Source: Chryseobacterium paridis
GTDB taxonomy: Bacteria; Bacteroidota; Bacteroidia; Flavobacteriales; Weeksellaceae
Direction of reading: 5' to 3'
NCBI RefSeq assembly: GCF_016595215.1
Contig: NZ_JAENHK010000008.1
Span: 244,085 to 308,084 of the forward strand
Length of the DNA: 64,000 nt
Shown here one piece after another: positions 26,745 through 35,512 of this stretch. Within the stretch, counting starts at the first letter, position 1; each line of letters starts with the position of its first letter. The notes below the pieces were generated by a model that was not told the DNA's origin, ran no database searches, and was given only the letters and a program-made list of their open reading frames with translations. The position numbers and the translations under genes were made by a program.

Positions 26745-27563
26745 TTACTTTAAAGGCAACAAAATATAGGTGAGTTGTTCTTCTTTGTTTTCTGTTGCAT
26801 GTTTTTCATATTTTTCAATGATGGGTGTATGTGAAAACTCAAGCCCGGAATGAAAGATCCACCGGGAATAGATTTTTGTGTAGGTTTCATCTATTGTTTC
26901 ATAGCCACCATGGTGAGCGAAACGGGCATACTTGCCACCAAATATTGCTTTTGAAGGGAGTTTTTTGTTTTTTGCCTGGATAGTAGAACACGCATCATAC
27001 CGGCAGTTTATTTCAGTTTTGATCAACGGCTCATCTGCTACTACACCGAAATATTCTGTGTCGGAAACGGGAAATTCATTTTGCATAAACCTTTCCCACA
27101 GCAATTCAATTTCTTCGTTGTTGTAGTAGGTGTGAATGCTTTGATAATATATTTCTGTAGGCTTAAGGTAAATAATTTCTGGTTTTAGCAATATATCAGA
27201 TGTTACCGGAACCAGATCTGGTCCACAAAGTAACTTTTCCTTGCTTAGCTTAGCCGCTTTAGGTGAAATACCAAAATGCTGTTTAAAAGCTTTTGAGAAA
27301 GAGGCAATATTCGCAAATCCAACTTCAAGTCCAATGGAAGTAAGACTTTCCTTACTGTAAAGGATCAGTTTATAAGCATTTTCTACCTTCAGTCTTTGTT
27401 GGAATCCTCCTATTGTTTCCCCACAACTATATTTAAAAATACGTTGTATGTTTCTGTAAGAGTAATGAGAAACATCTTCCAGATCTTTCACAGAAATGGA
27501 CTGATCGTAATTTTTTTCAATAAAATTGATGACCCTGTAAATACAGTTCAGGCTGTCTTCCAT
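26745..27563 (-). CDS. AraC-family regulator with GyrI-like effector domain
   Basis: A 272-residue protein. The N-terminal ~105 residues form the two helix-turn-helix units of AraC proteins (SVKDLEDVSHYSYRNIQRIFK, then SLTSIGLEVGFANIASFSKAFKQHFG). The C-terminal half (from ~130) resembles a GyrI-like small-molecule binding domain, as in Rob/SoxS-type multidrug regulators. It lies 68 bases upstream of the deiminase gene in the same direction and could control it or the MATE exporter. Confidence 0.88.
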   Translation of the reverse strand: MEDSLNCIYRVINFIEKNYDQSISVKDLEDVSHYSYRNIQRIFKYSCGETIGGFQQRLKVENAYKLILYSKESLTSIGLEVGFANIASFSKAFKQHFGISPKAAKLSKEKLLCGPDLVPVTSDILLKPEIIYLKPTEIYYQSIHTYYNNEEIELLWERFMQNEFPVSDTEYFGVVADEPLIKTEINCRYDACSTIQAKNKKLPSKAIFGGKYARFAHHGGYETIDETYTKIYSRWIFHSGLEFSHTPIIEKYEKHATENKEEQLTYILLPLK

Positions 27564-27710
27564 AACAGAGATAATTTCAGAGGAAAGCTACTTAAAATAA
27601 ATTAAAAATAAAAGAATAGCAGAGTTGAGCTGACACATAATCAGAACATTATTTTTTATATAGCTTCACCACAAGCTAATAGTTCAGGAAGAGGGAATAA
27701 GGAATATGGT

Positions 27711-28106
27711 TTATATTTTACTGATAAATTTCACTTTTGGTTTACTGTCTACCCTTAACACACTTTGTTGGTGAAATTTACGAATATACCTTTGCGTAAT
27801 ACTGTCCAGCATTGCATTTCTTTCTTTCGTTGGTTTGCCAAGGAAAGTAACCACTTTTGTGTTTTCTGATATCGTCAATTTTGTTTGGGTATCCATCCAT
27901 TTACCCACAGCATCTGATTCGGTATATCCTTCCGGAAAATAGTGAGTGATAACATCATCCGTGAATGCTTTCCATTGTTGAGGGGTTACATTACCACCAG
28001 TGGGAATGTTTGTGCCAAAATATAGATCAGTTCTCTGCATTGTACTGCAGGAAATTAGTGTTACACTTAAAATAGTAGAGAGTATCAGTTTTTTTTGAGT
28101 TTTCAT
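27711..28106 (-). CDS. DUF3574-like lipoprotein
   Basis: A 131-residue protein with lipobox LISCS after a short signal peptide. The RTDLYFGTNIPTGGNVTPQQWKAFTDDVITHYFPEGYT pattern, with the later VVTFLGKPTKERN, matches the DUF3574 family, whose function is unknown. It is a single gene. Confidence 0.75.
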   Translation of the reverse strand: MKTQKKLILSTILSVTLISCSTMQRTDLYFGTNIPTGGNVTPQQWKAFTDDVITHYFPEGYTESDAVGKWMDTQTKLTISENTKVVTFLGKPTKERNAMLDSITQRYIRKFHQQSVLRVDSKPKVKFISKI

Positions 28107-28216
28107 TGGGATTTAAGGTAATAAGTTTTGCCCAACAAATATAAAATTTTAATTAAATAATTCAAATATAAGGGATAAAATAGGGATAGGATATTTTATC
28201 CCTTATATTCAGTTTT

Positions 28217-28255
28217 AAAAAAAGCCTTTAAATATTAGTTTTTAAAGGCTTTTTC
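28217..28255 (-). terminator. terminator of mreB
   Basis: AAAAAGCCTTTAAA pairs with TTTAAAGGCTTTTT around a short loop. It follows the mreB stop and could also work on the other strand. Confidence 0.85.
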
Positions 28256-28271
28256 ATATTTTTATAATTGA

Positions 28272-29300
28272 TTAACTGCTCATCAAAAACCTGAACTTAT
28301 TGATGTTTTTAAGAGCAATACCAGTTCCACGAACAACTGCTCTCAAGGGATCTTCAGCAACACAAACAGGCAAACCTGTTTTTCTGTGTATTCTATCAGC
28401 TAATCCATTAAGCAGGGCACCACCTCCGGCAAGATAAATTCCGGTTTTATAGATATCTGCAGCAAGTTCAGGAGGAGTAAGGGAAAGGGTTTCCAAAATA
28501 GCATCTTCAATTCTCATCAAAGATTTGTCGAGCGCTTTGAAGATCTCCTTATAGTTTACCATAATTTCCTTTGGTTTTCCTGTGATCAAATCTCTTCCCT
28601 GAACCGGAATATCTTCTAATGGGTAATCTAGTTCTTCTAAAGCAGAACCTATCTCTATTTTTATTCTTTCTGCTGTTCTTTCTCCTACGTATAAATTGTA
28701 GTATGATCTCAGAAAATAAGCAATGTCGTTCGTGAATACATCCCCTGCAATTTTTAACGATTTATCACAAACGATTCCTCCAAGAGCAACTACAGCGATT
28801 TCAGTAGTTCCACCTCCTATATCAACAATCATATTTCCCTCGGGATTTTGAACATCGATACCAGCTCCAATTGCGGCTGCCATTGGCTCATAGATCAGCT
28901 TTACTTCCTTGGCATTTACTTTTAATGCAGAGTCTTTAACAGCTCTTTTTTCTACTTCTGTAATCCCGGAAGGTATACATATCACGATTCTTAAGGCTGG
29001 TTGAATAAATTTCCCTTTGATTCCCGGGATGAGTTTAATAAACTCTTTGATCATATGTTCTGAAGCATGAAAATCTGCGATCACTCCATCTTTTAATGGT
29101 CTTATCGTTTTAATGTCTTCATGGGTTTTGCCCTGCATCAGTTTTGCTTGTTCTCCTACAGCAATAGGCTTTCCTGTTGTGCGATCAATAGCAACGATAG
29201 ACGATTGATCAATGACGATTTTATTATTGTGTATTATAAGTGTATTAGCGGTTCCGAGATCCATTGCGATCTCCTGTGTAAACATATCAAATAGCCCCAT
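28272..29300 (-). CDS. mreB: rod shape-determining protein MreB-like
   Basis: A 342-residue actin-like protein of normal MreB length. The MDLGTANTL phosphate-1 loop, VDIGGGTTEIAVV phosphate-2 loop and YLAGGGALLNG adenosine motif are all present. It polymerises along the inner membrane to guide lateral wall synthesis. Unlike the classic arrangement, no mreC/mreD/mrdA genes adjoin; the neighbours are a DUF3574 lipoprotein and a DUF6624 gene. It may be a second copy, which the window cannot settle. Confidence 0.92.
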   Translation of the reverse strand: MGLFDMFTQEIAMDLGTANTLIIHNNKIVIDQSSIVAIDRTTGKPIAVGEQAKLMQGKTHEDIKTIRPLKDGVIADFHASEHMIKEFIKLIPGIKGKFIQPALRIVICIPSGITEVEKRAVKDSALKVNAKEVKLIYEPMAAAIGAGIDVQNPEGNMIVDIGGGTTEIAVVALGGIVCDKSLKIAGDVFTNDIAYFLRSYYNLYVGERTAERIKIEIGSALEELDYPLEDIPVQGRDLITGKPKEIMVNYKEIFKALDKSLMRIEDAILETLSLTPPELAADIYKTGIYLAGGGALLNGLADRIHRKTGLPVCVAEDPLRAVVRGTGIALKNINKFRFLMSS

Positions 29301-29523
29301 CTTTTTTCATTATTTTATAGGCTGCAAAGTACGGCTTTATGTATTGAAAAAATGGCCTCTGGATCTCAATTTTGGAGTTAAAATTGTGTTAATTATTTGC
29401 ATCAACTTATTAAAGGCGTGATGAAAAATACCCATTATACATAACTGTACAAACAAGAGATTATAAAATAATATTTACTTAATTTTAGGATAATTCTTCT
29501 GAAGAATTAAAATCAATCAAATC

Positions 29524-30123
29524 ATGGATTACAAAAGCTTTGCTGAACAAATCATTCATCTAAAAAATGCAGATTTGGAATTTCGGAATCAGCTTATTCA
29601 AAAAGGGCAATTGGGAGAAGGGTATAATGTAGAAATGGAAGTACTTCACAATAAGAATGCAAAAATATTAAATGAAATAATAGATACTATCGGATATCCC
29701 ACCATTGATAAAGTAGGCAAAGAAGCCCATGAAGCAGCATGGCTGATTATACAGCATTCTATTGGACGGCCTTCTTTTATGAAAAAGTGTGCTGAATTAT
29801 TAAAGAACATAGGCGCTGAATATAAAGAAGACAAGGTTCATTTAGCATATCTTACAGATAGGATTGCTGTATTGGAGGGAAAACCACAGCTTTACGGGAC
29901 TCAATTTGATTGGAATGACATGAAAGAATTAACACCAAACGCTTTCGATGATTTAGTGAAAGTAAATAAGAGAAGAGAATCTATTGGGCTCAATACACTT
30001 GAAGAACAAACACAACTCATCCGGAACCGCGTAAAAAATGAAAATCAAAAGCCCCCTAAAGATCTTGATCAAAGAAAAAAAGATATGGATGAATGGCGAA
30101 AGAGAGTAGGCTGGATAGAGTAA
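29524..30123 (+). CDS. DUF6624-like protein
   Basis: A 199-residue soluble, charged protein. The central part EAHEAAWLIIQHSIGRPSFMKKC and LAYLTDRIAVLEGKPQLYGTQF is the recognisable pattern of DUF6624 proteins, where it ends in a conserved YGTQ. A charged C-terminal tail follows. Its function is unknown. It converges on the LytTR regulator with a six-base gap and no visible terminator. Confidence 0.68.
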   Translation: MDYKSFAEQIIHLKNADLEFRNQLIQKGQLGEGYNVEMEVLHNKNAKILNEIIDTIGYPTIDKVGKEAHEAAWLIIQHSIGRPSFMKKCAELLKNIGAEYKEDKVHLAYLTDRIAVLEGKPQLYGTQFDWNDMKELTPNAFDDLVKVNKRRESIGLNTLEEQTQLIRNRVKNENQKPPKDLDQRKKDMDEWRKRVGWIE

Positions 30124-30129
30124 TCGATA

Positions 30130-30828
30130 TCAGATCATTTTATTTTTGAGGTCCTTATATTTTGAACGTCCTATGGGTAATTGCTCTCCAGTTTTAAGTA
30201 AAAGCCCATATCGACTGCCCGTACTGATAACGATCTTATCAGCCTGTTGAAGATTAACCAGATAGGACTTGTGAATTCGCTCAAATCCATCTGGAAGAAG
30301 CTGCTGTAAAAGTTCAAGTGATTTGTCATGCAGTTCCTGCTGCCCATTTTTAAGATACAGCTCTGTGTAGATGCCTGCTCCCTTGATATAAATAACTTCA
30401 TTAATATTGATTAATCGGACTTGTCCGGATCTTTTTACCGCTAGGTATTTAATACCATCGTCCGATTTTATAGCCGGGCTGATAAACCGATTCAATGCCT
30501 GAAAAAGTCTTGTCTGATCAAAAGGTTTAGGGACAAAATCAAGAACTCCATAAGCAAAAGCGGTAATTGCTTTATCAATATTAGCTGAAACAATGATCGT
30601 ATGAAAAGAAGCTGCTACCATATGTTCCAATACTTCGAAACCATTATCTCCATTGAGATTCAGGTCTAATAAAAGCAGGTCAGGAACTTGATGGGTAATT
30701 TGATCAAGCCCTTTTTGCAAAGAATCACATACCACAATCCGGATTGGCTTATTCCCAAAAAATTCGGTTGTCATACGTTGCAGGCGACGGGCTATTCTCG
30801 CTTCGTCTTCTATGATCACTATATTCAT
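30130..30828 (-). CDS. LytTR-family response regulator
   Basis: A 232-residue protein with a receiver domain (MNIVIIEDEARIARRL; phospho-acceptor Asp in LLLLDLNLNG; PKPF loop) and a C-terminal LytTR DNA-binding domain (VKRSGQVRLININEVIYI...RIHKSYLVNL). The start at 30828 is chosen because its ATG overlaps the kinase stop as ATGA; an upstream TTG frame would only add residues. It forms a two-component pair with the kinase and probably controls the divergent barrel gene at 32603. Confidence 0.9.
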   Translation of the reverse strand: MNIVIIEDEARIARRLQRMTTEFFGNKPIRIVVCDSLQKGLDQITHQVPDLLLLDLNLNGDNGFEVLEHMVAASFHTIIVSANIDKAITAFAYGVLDFVPKPFDQTRLFQALNRFISPAIKSDDGIKYLAVKRSGQVRLININEVIYIKGAGIYTELYLKNGQQELHDKSLELLQQLLPDGFERIHKSYLVNLQQADKIVISTGSRYGLLLKTGEQLPIGRSKYKDLKNKMI

Positions 30829-32492
30829 GATAATACAATTTGAATGGTAGATATCCAACCTTTTTCTGTAGCACCAGAACTGAATTTCCAGTTATTCCCA
30901 TAGCTTTCGGTTAAACGTGCTTTGATATATTTAAAACCATTGCCTCCTGTTCTGTCTGTTATGATCTGCCTGTTCTTTGCAATAGTTTCAAACATGTATT
31001 GCTGACTTTTTTCCGATGCTGAATAATGAAGTACAAAAGTTATTGTATTTCCCGGAAGGGGTTCACTATGAGTAATGCCGTTTTCTAGTAATGTATGAAT
31101 GATAGCAGGAGGTATAAGCTGGGTCTCGTCTATTCCGATTTGTTCCCACTGATAATTGATTTCCTTACGGAAACCCATTACAGAAAGGTGCTGACGGCAA
31201 AGCTCCAGTTCCTTTGTGATGGGGATCAGGGTTTGTTCGGAGATTTCGTTCATGATATCAAATTCTGAGGCTAATGCCTGTATAAAACGAGCGCCTTCCT
31301 TTGGTGATTCTTCTACCCAATCCATCATAGAGGTGAGGGTATTTCTTAAAAAATGGGGCTGAATATTCTTTTTCAGTAATTCCAGTTGCAGCCTTGAGGA
31401 AAGGAGTATGGCATTCTGATGTTCGGCCTCAATAACGCTGGTTCTGATCGAATGCAGATAAAGCATACACAGTACAATTATTGTAAAACTGATAAACAAT
31501 CCATAATCATACAATACAAACTTACCCACAAGTGCACTTATGACAAGGCCAACTAATAAAATAATGCCTCCTTTTTCCTTTTGAATGATACCATTCAAGA
31601 CAACAATAAAATTGGCGATCAGCATGGCAAGACTATAAAGGCGGGCAGTCAGATCATAGTGTCCATAATTTGATATATATAGAAATATCAGTGTTCCAAA
31701 TAGAGCAGCCAATAACCATGGACCTTTTTTAAACTTGAACTGGATGATGAAATAAGCAGGGACGAGTAGTGCGTTGGCAAATGTAAGCCAGCCGATAATT
31801 TCCAGTCGTACAAAGAATTCAGAATAAGGGATTACCACATGGAATTTCAGATATTCCATAATGAGTAGAGCGAAAAAAAGCAAGCATATTGTGCCAAAGA
31901 TCAGTATATCCCAATGCCTGCGTTTGCTGTTCAGGAAAAGAAAAAAGTAATAAACGGCTGCAATAAGAAAAGCACCAGCCATCAGGTTCATGTAGGATAT
32001 GGTAACCAGAGGTCTTGTTAATAAGGAGTTATAAGGATCTATTTTAAATCCGATGCTGCGTTGGACATGCGGAAGCAATGATTGTGAACTGCGTAAAGCA
32101 ACTGTATGAAAGCCAGGCGAGATCAGATGATCCGGAATTCTGTAATAACTGCTTTCCGTACCAGGTATTTCAGGTTTTCCATTTTGAGGGATTTGTCCGT
32201 TATTGCCGATAAGTACGCCGTCCCAGTACACCTCAAAGGAACCAAAGGATTCGATCTGAAGACCCAGTGGTAAAATATTATTTTCTACCTGGCGTAGGTC
32301 TAAATGGGTTCTTGACCAGAAGATATGATCAGCTGTATTACCTCTAGTCTGAGACCAGTCTTTATCATTGTAATCTTTGGATGCCCAGGCGATATCATCA
32401 CCTACTTTGTAAACAGGTATGGGATCTTCATTACGAATAACGGATGGAGCCAATATACTCAACATCGCCAGCAAAAATATAAACTTATGCAT
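30825..32492 (-). CDS. sensor histidine kinase of the LytS/YehU type
   Basis: The 555-residue protein has a signal peptide, an extracellular ~150-residue beta domain (7TMR-DISM-like, with EVYWDGVLIGNNGQIPQNGK), about seven membrane helices and a C-terminal kinase region. The H-box reads QPHFLRNTLTSMMDWV, with Arg where most members have Phe after the Leu. The ATP-binding N-box reads HTLLENGITHS. The start at 32492 (MHKFIFLL) gives the signal peptide. It should phosphorylate the coupled LytTR regulator. Confidence 0.88.
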   Translation of the reverse strand: MHKFIFLLAMLSILAPSVIRNEDPIPVYKVGDDIAWASKDYNDKDWSQTRGNTADHIFWSRTHLDLRQVENNILPLGLQIESFGSFEVYWDGVLIGNNGQIPQNGKPEIPGTESSYYRIPDHLISPGFHTVALRSSQSLLPHVQRSIGFKIDPYNSLLTRPLVTISYMNLMAGAFLIAAVYYFFLFLNSKRRHWDILIFGTICLLFFALLIMEYLKFHVVIPYSEFFVRLEIIGWLTFANALLVPAYFIIQFKFKKGPWLLAALFGTLIFLYISNYGHYDLTARLYSLAMLIANFIVVLNGIIQKEKGGIILLVGLVISALVGKFVLYDYGLFISFTIIVLCMLYLHSIRTSVIEAEHQNAILLSSRLQLELLKKNIQPHFLRNTLTSMMDWVEESPKEGARFIQALASEFDIMNEISEQTLIPITKELELCRQHLSVMGFRKEINYQWEQIGIDETQLIPPAIIHTLLENGITHSEPLPGNTITFVLHYSASEKSQQYMFETIAKNRQIITDRTGGNGFKYIKARLTESYGNNWKFSSGATEKGWISTIQIVLS

Positions 32493-32602
32493 AATGTAAA
32501 TATACAAGGTAATTTGCAAAACCGGATGGCAGTTTGAAAGGCTATATAGCTGTTCACATGTTTTCTAAAAGAATGAGTATATCCTCGGTCTAATTTTACA
32601 TC

Positions 32603-34978
32603 ATGAAACAAATTGTATTACTCTTTCTGATCATGATAACTGCCCCATATTCCTTTGCGCAGCAAGCACAAATAACAGGTATAATTCATGAAAGCCCAGG
32701 CACACCTATATCCTATGTAACCATAACATTAAAAGATGGGGAGGAAAAAGTAGTGGCAGCCAGTATTTCAGATAATAAGGGCGTATTCCGAATGGAAAAC
32801 CTTCCGGCAGGAAATTACAATATCAGCTATAAGCTAATTGGTTTTCAAACGATGAACAAATTTGTACAGATCAATGCCGGTGCAGTAGTAGATGTTGGAA
32901 CTATAGTCTTAACACCAGATGCAAAACTCTTGCAAGAAGTAGCATTAACGGGGCAACGCGGATCTGTAAGTTTAAAACTTGATAAAAAAGTTTTTGAAGT
33001 CGGGAAGGATGTCCTTTCTCAATCTGGAGCAGTAACTGATCTGTTGAACCAGGTTCCTTCAATCAGTGTCAATCCTGGTGGTGGAATTAGTTTAAGAGGA
33101 AACAGCAATGTGTTGGTATTGATCAACGGGCGACGCACCGGATTAACTCAAGGAAACGCATTGGAACAGTTACCTGCTGATCAGGTAGAACGGGTAGAAG
33201 TCATTACCAATCCGTCCTCCAGGTTTGATGCTGCAGGTTCTGCAGGAATTATCAACATCATTCTCAAAAAGAATAAAAAAGCAGGTTTCAGCGGACAGAT
33301 GCGTTTGGTGGGTGGCATCCCTAATGAAACCCGTGTTAGTCCGAGCGTGAACTATAAATCTAATAAGCTCAATCTATTTGCTACCTATGGTTTGAGGTTA
33401 TCGGATTATGTAGGTCTTTATACGATGCAGCAATCAACCGGACTTTCTGGAACCCCGGTTTACCTGAACCAGCGACAGGATGAAAACAGGCATGATAATG
33501 CCAAATTGTTATATTTTGGCGCAGATTATCAGATTAATGATCATAATACAATTACCGCTGCCTTTCTCCGAAATTCGACACGGGATCATGATAAGACAAG
33601 ACTGAACTACCTGTATTCAGACAAAAGAGGTGCTATTGATAGTAGTCTGAGCCGCAATGGAGAATCATGGGAAAAGAGAAGCTATAACCAATTGGAATTT
33701 AATTATACCAAAATCTTTCATCGTGTAGGCAAGAAATTGACTGTAGATATGCAATATGATTTCTGGGATAGTGATAAGGAATGGAATTTAGCCACTGGCA
33801 GAGTTTTTCCGTTACCCACTACCTTTCCAACCATCAGGACAAGTTCAATCGGAGGAAGTAAGGATCTGATGATTAAAACAGATATGGTACAGCCACTGAA
33901 TAGTATTTCTACATTGGAATTTGGTTTAAAAGCTGAAGATCGCAGGGTAAGCAGTGATTTTTTGGCAGAGCAGCAAAATGCTACGGGTTGGGAGATCATC
34001 GACCAAATCGACAATCATCTTTTATACAAGGAATTAATTGGTAGTGCATATGTACAATTTTCAGGCAAGATGAAAGCTTTTAGTTATCAGGCTGGTTTAC
34101 GCGGTGAACTGACACGTGTTGGTATTGAAGATCGGATCGGAAGCTATACCAATAATAAAAATTATGGCAGATTATTTCCAACCTTAAACGTAAGTTATCG
34201 TTTTAATGAAGGGGCAACTTTACAAGGGAGCTACAGCAAAAGAATCAACAGGCCTTCGTTGGGTATGATATATCCTTTTAATGAACTCACGGATCTGAGT
34301 ACCCGCTATATTGGAAACCCTGATCTTAATCCTTCGTATGCTAATGTATTTGAGCTTGCTTTTCTAAAAAGCTGGAAGACACTTACCTTGAATCCTTCTC
34401 TTTATTATCAGAAAAACAATGGAGTGATAGAAGACTATACCTATCGGAATTCTGATGGTCTTTTCATTACCATGCCGGTCAACATAGATAAAGAGACCCG
34501 CAGTGGTTTGGAGCTTTCAGTTCTCTATAATCCTGTTAAATGGTTGCAATTAAATACTGAGCTCAATTTATTTCATTATGCTAAACGAGGAATGTATAAG
34601 GGGCAGTCCTTTGATTATTCCGGGAATACCCTTACTGCCCGTTTAAGCGCGCAAGTGAAACTAAAGGATAAGCTTGCTTTCCAGACACTGTATAATTTCA
34701 GAGGTACCAATGCTACAGCTCAAACCCATACTAATGCAGTCCACAGCATTGATTTTGGATGTAGCAAGACTTTTTTAAAAGACAAAGCAACAGTTACCTT
34801 TGATGTAAGTAATCTATTTGATTTACGAAAATTAGGCAGCAGGACAACCGGACAGGATTATGTCATCAACCAGACCAATATTCCTAATGCGGCACGATAT
34901 AGGTTGACACTGGTTTATCGACTTAATTTGAAAGATAGTCAAAGTGTTCGGCAGGCAAAAAGTGGAAACCGGAATTGA
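32603..34978 (+). CDS. outer-membrane beta-barrel protein with CarboxypepD-reg domain
   Basis: A 791-residue protein with a signal peptide (ending SFAQQ). Residues ~20-110 form a carboxypeptidase-regulatory-like domain (GTPISYVTITLKDGEEKV...LPAGNYNISYKLIGFQ). A plug-like segment follows (SGAVTDLLNQVPSISVNPGGGISLRGNSNVLVLINGR in parts), and the remainder is barrel strands. It belongs to the TonB-dependent receptor superfamily (outer-membrane barrel family 3). It is divergent from the sensor kinase operon, 110 bases away, so it is a likely target. The ligand is unknown. Confidence 0.85.
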   Translation: MKQIVLLFLIMITAPYSFAQQAQITGIIHESPGTPISYVTITLKDGEEKVVAASISDNKGVFRMENLPAGNYNISYKLIGFQTMNKFVQINAGAVVDVGTIVLTPDAKLLQEVALTGQRGSVSLKLDKKVFEVGKDVLSQSGAVTDLLNQVPSISVNPGGGISLRGNSNVLVLINGRRTGLTQGNALEQLPADQVERVEVITNPSSRFDAAGSAGIINIILKKNKKAGFSGQMRLVGGIPNETRVSPSVNYKSNKLNLFATYGLRLSDYVGLYTMQQSTGLSGTPVYLNQRQDENRHDNAKLLYFGADYQINDHNTITAAFLRNSTRDHDKTRLNYLYSDKRGAIDSSLSRNGESWEKRSYNQLEFNYTKIFHRVGKKLTVDMQYDFWDSDKEWNLATGRVFPLPTTFPTIRTSSIGGSKDLMIKTDMVQPLNSISTLEFGLKAEDRRVSSDFLAEQQNATGWEIIDQIDNHLLYKELIGSAYVQFSGKMKAFSYQAGLRGELTRVGIEDRIGSYTNNKNYGRLFPTLNVSYRFNEGATLQGSYSKRINRPSLGMIYPFNELTDLSTRYIGNPDLNPSYANVFELAFLKSWKTLTLNPSLYYQKNNGVIEDYTYRNSDGLFITMPVNIDKETRSGLELSVLYNPVKWLQLNTELNLFHYAKRGMYKGQSFDYSGNTLTARLSAQVKLKDKLAFQTLYNFRGTNATAQTHTNAVHSIDFGCSKTFLKDKATVTFDVSNLFDLRKLGSRTTGQDYVINQTNIPNAARYRLTLVYRLNLKDSQSVRQAKSGNRN

Positions 34979-35062
34979 TGCTATAGATATGATTTTTTAT
35001 GGCTTTTTCTGAAAAACTTAATCTAAAAATACAGAATGGTTTTATTATTTTTATAAAAATAA

Positions 35063-35497
35063 ATGAGCCCTATGACAGACTGTATTTTTTGTAAAATAAT
35101 CAACAGAGAACTTCCAGCTAGTATAATTCATGAAGATGATCATGTCATTGCTTTCATGGATATCCAACCTGTCAATCCGGGGCACATATTGGTTGTACCT
35201 AAAATACATAAAGAACTGATTGCGGAATTGGATACGGATTTAACCTCCAGAATGTTCAATATAGCAGCTAAAATTAACCTTGCAATCCGGAAATCACCCA
35301 TACAATCAGAAGGTATTAATTATTTTCTGGCTGATGGAGAGGCTGCCGGACAAGAAGTTTTCCATACCCATCTTCATATATTTCCAAGATTTCGTCATGA
35401 TGGTTTTGGCCTGAAATTCCATGAGAGCTATACTCAACTTCCCAAGCGTGAGGAACTTGATGAAATTTGCGGGAATATTAAGCTATCAATGGAATAA
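35063..35497 (+). CDS. HIT family protein
   Basis: A 144-residue histidine-triad protein. CIFCKIINRELPASI opens the fold and HTHLHIFPRF (HxHxH) is the catalytic triad, which hydrolyses nucleoside phosphoramidates or dinucleotides. The Cys pair at the start is typical of zinc-binding HIT proteins. The stop lies 15 bases from the stop of the opposing gene, so their terminators must overlap. Confidence 0.92.
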   Translation: MSPMTDCIFCKIINRELPASIIHEDDHVIAFMDIQPVNPGHILVVPKIHKELIAELDTDLTSRMFNIAAKINLAIRKSPIQSEGINYFLADGEAAGQEVFHTHLHIFPRFRHDGFGLKFHESYTQLPKREELDEICGNIKLSME

Positions 35498-35512
35498 CAC
35501 TACCTGACATTG

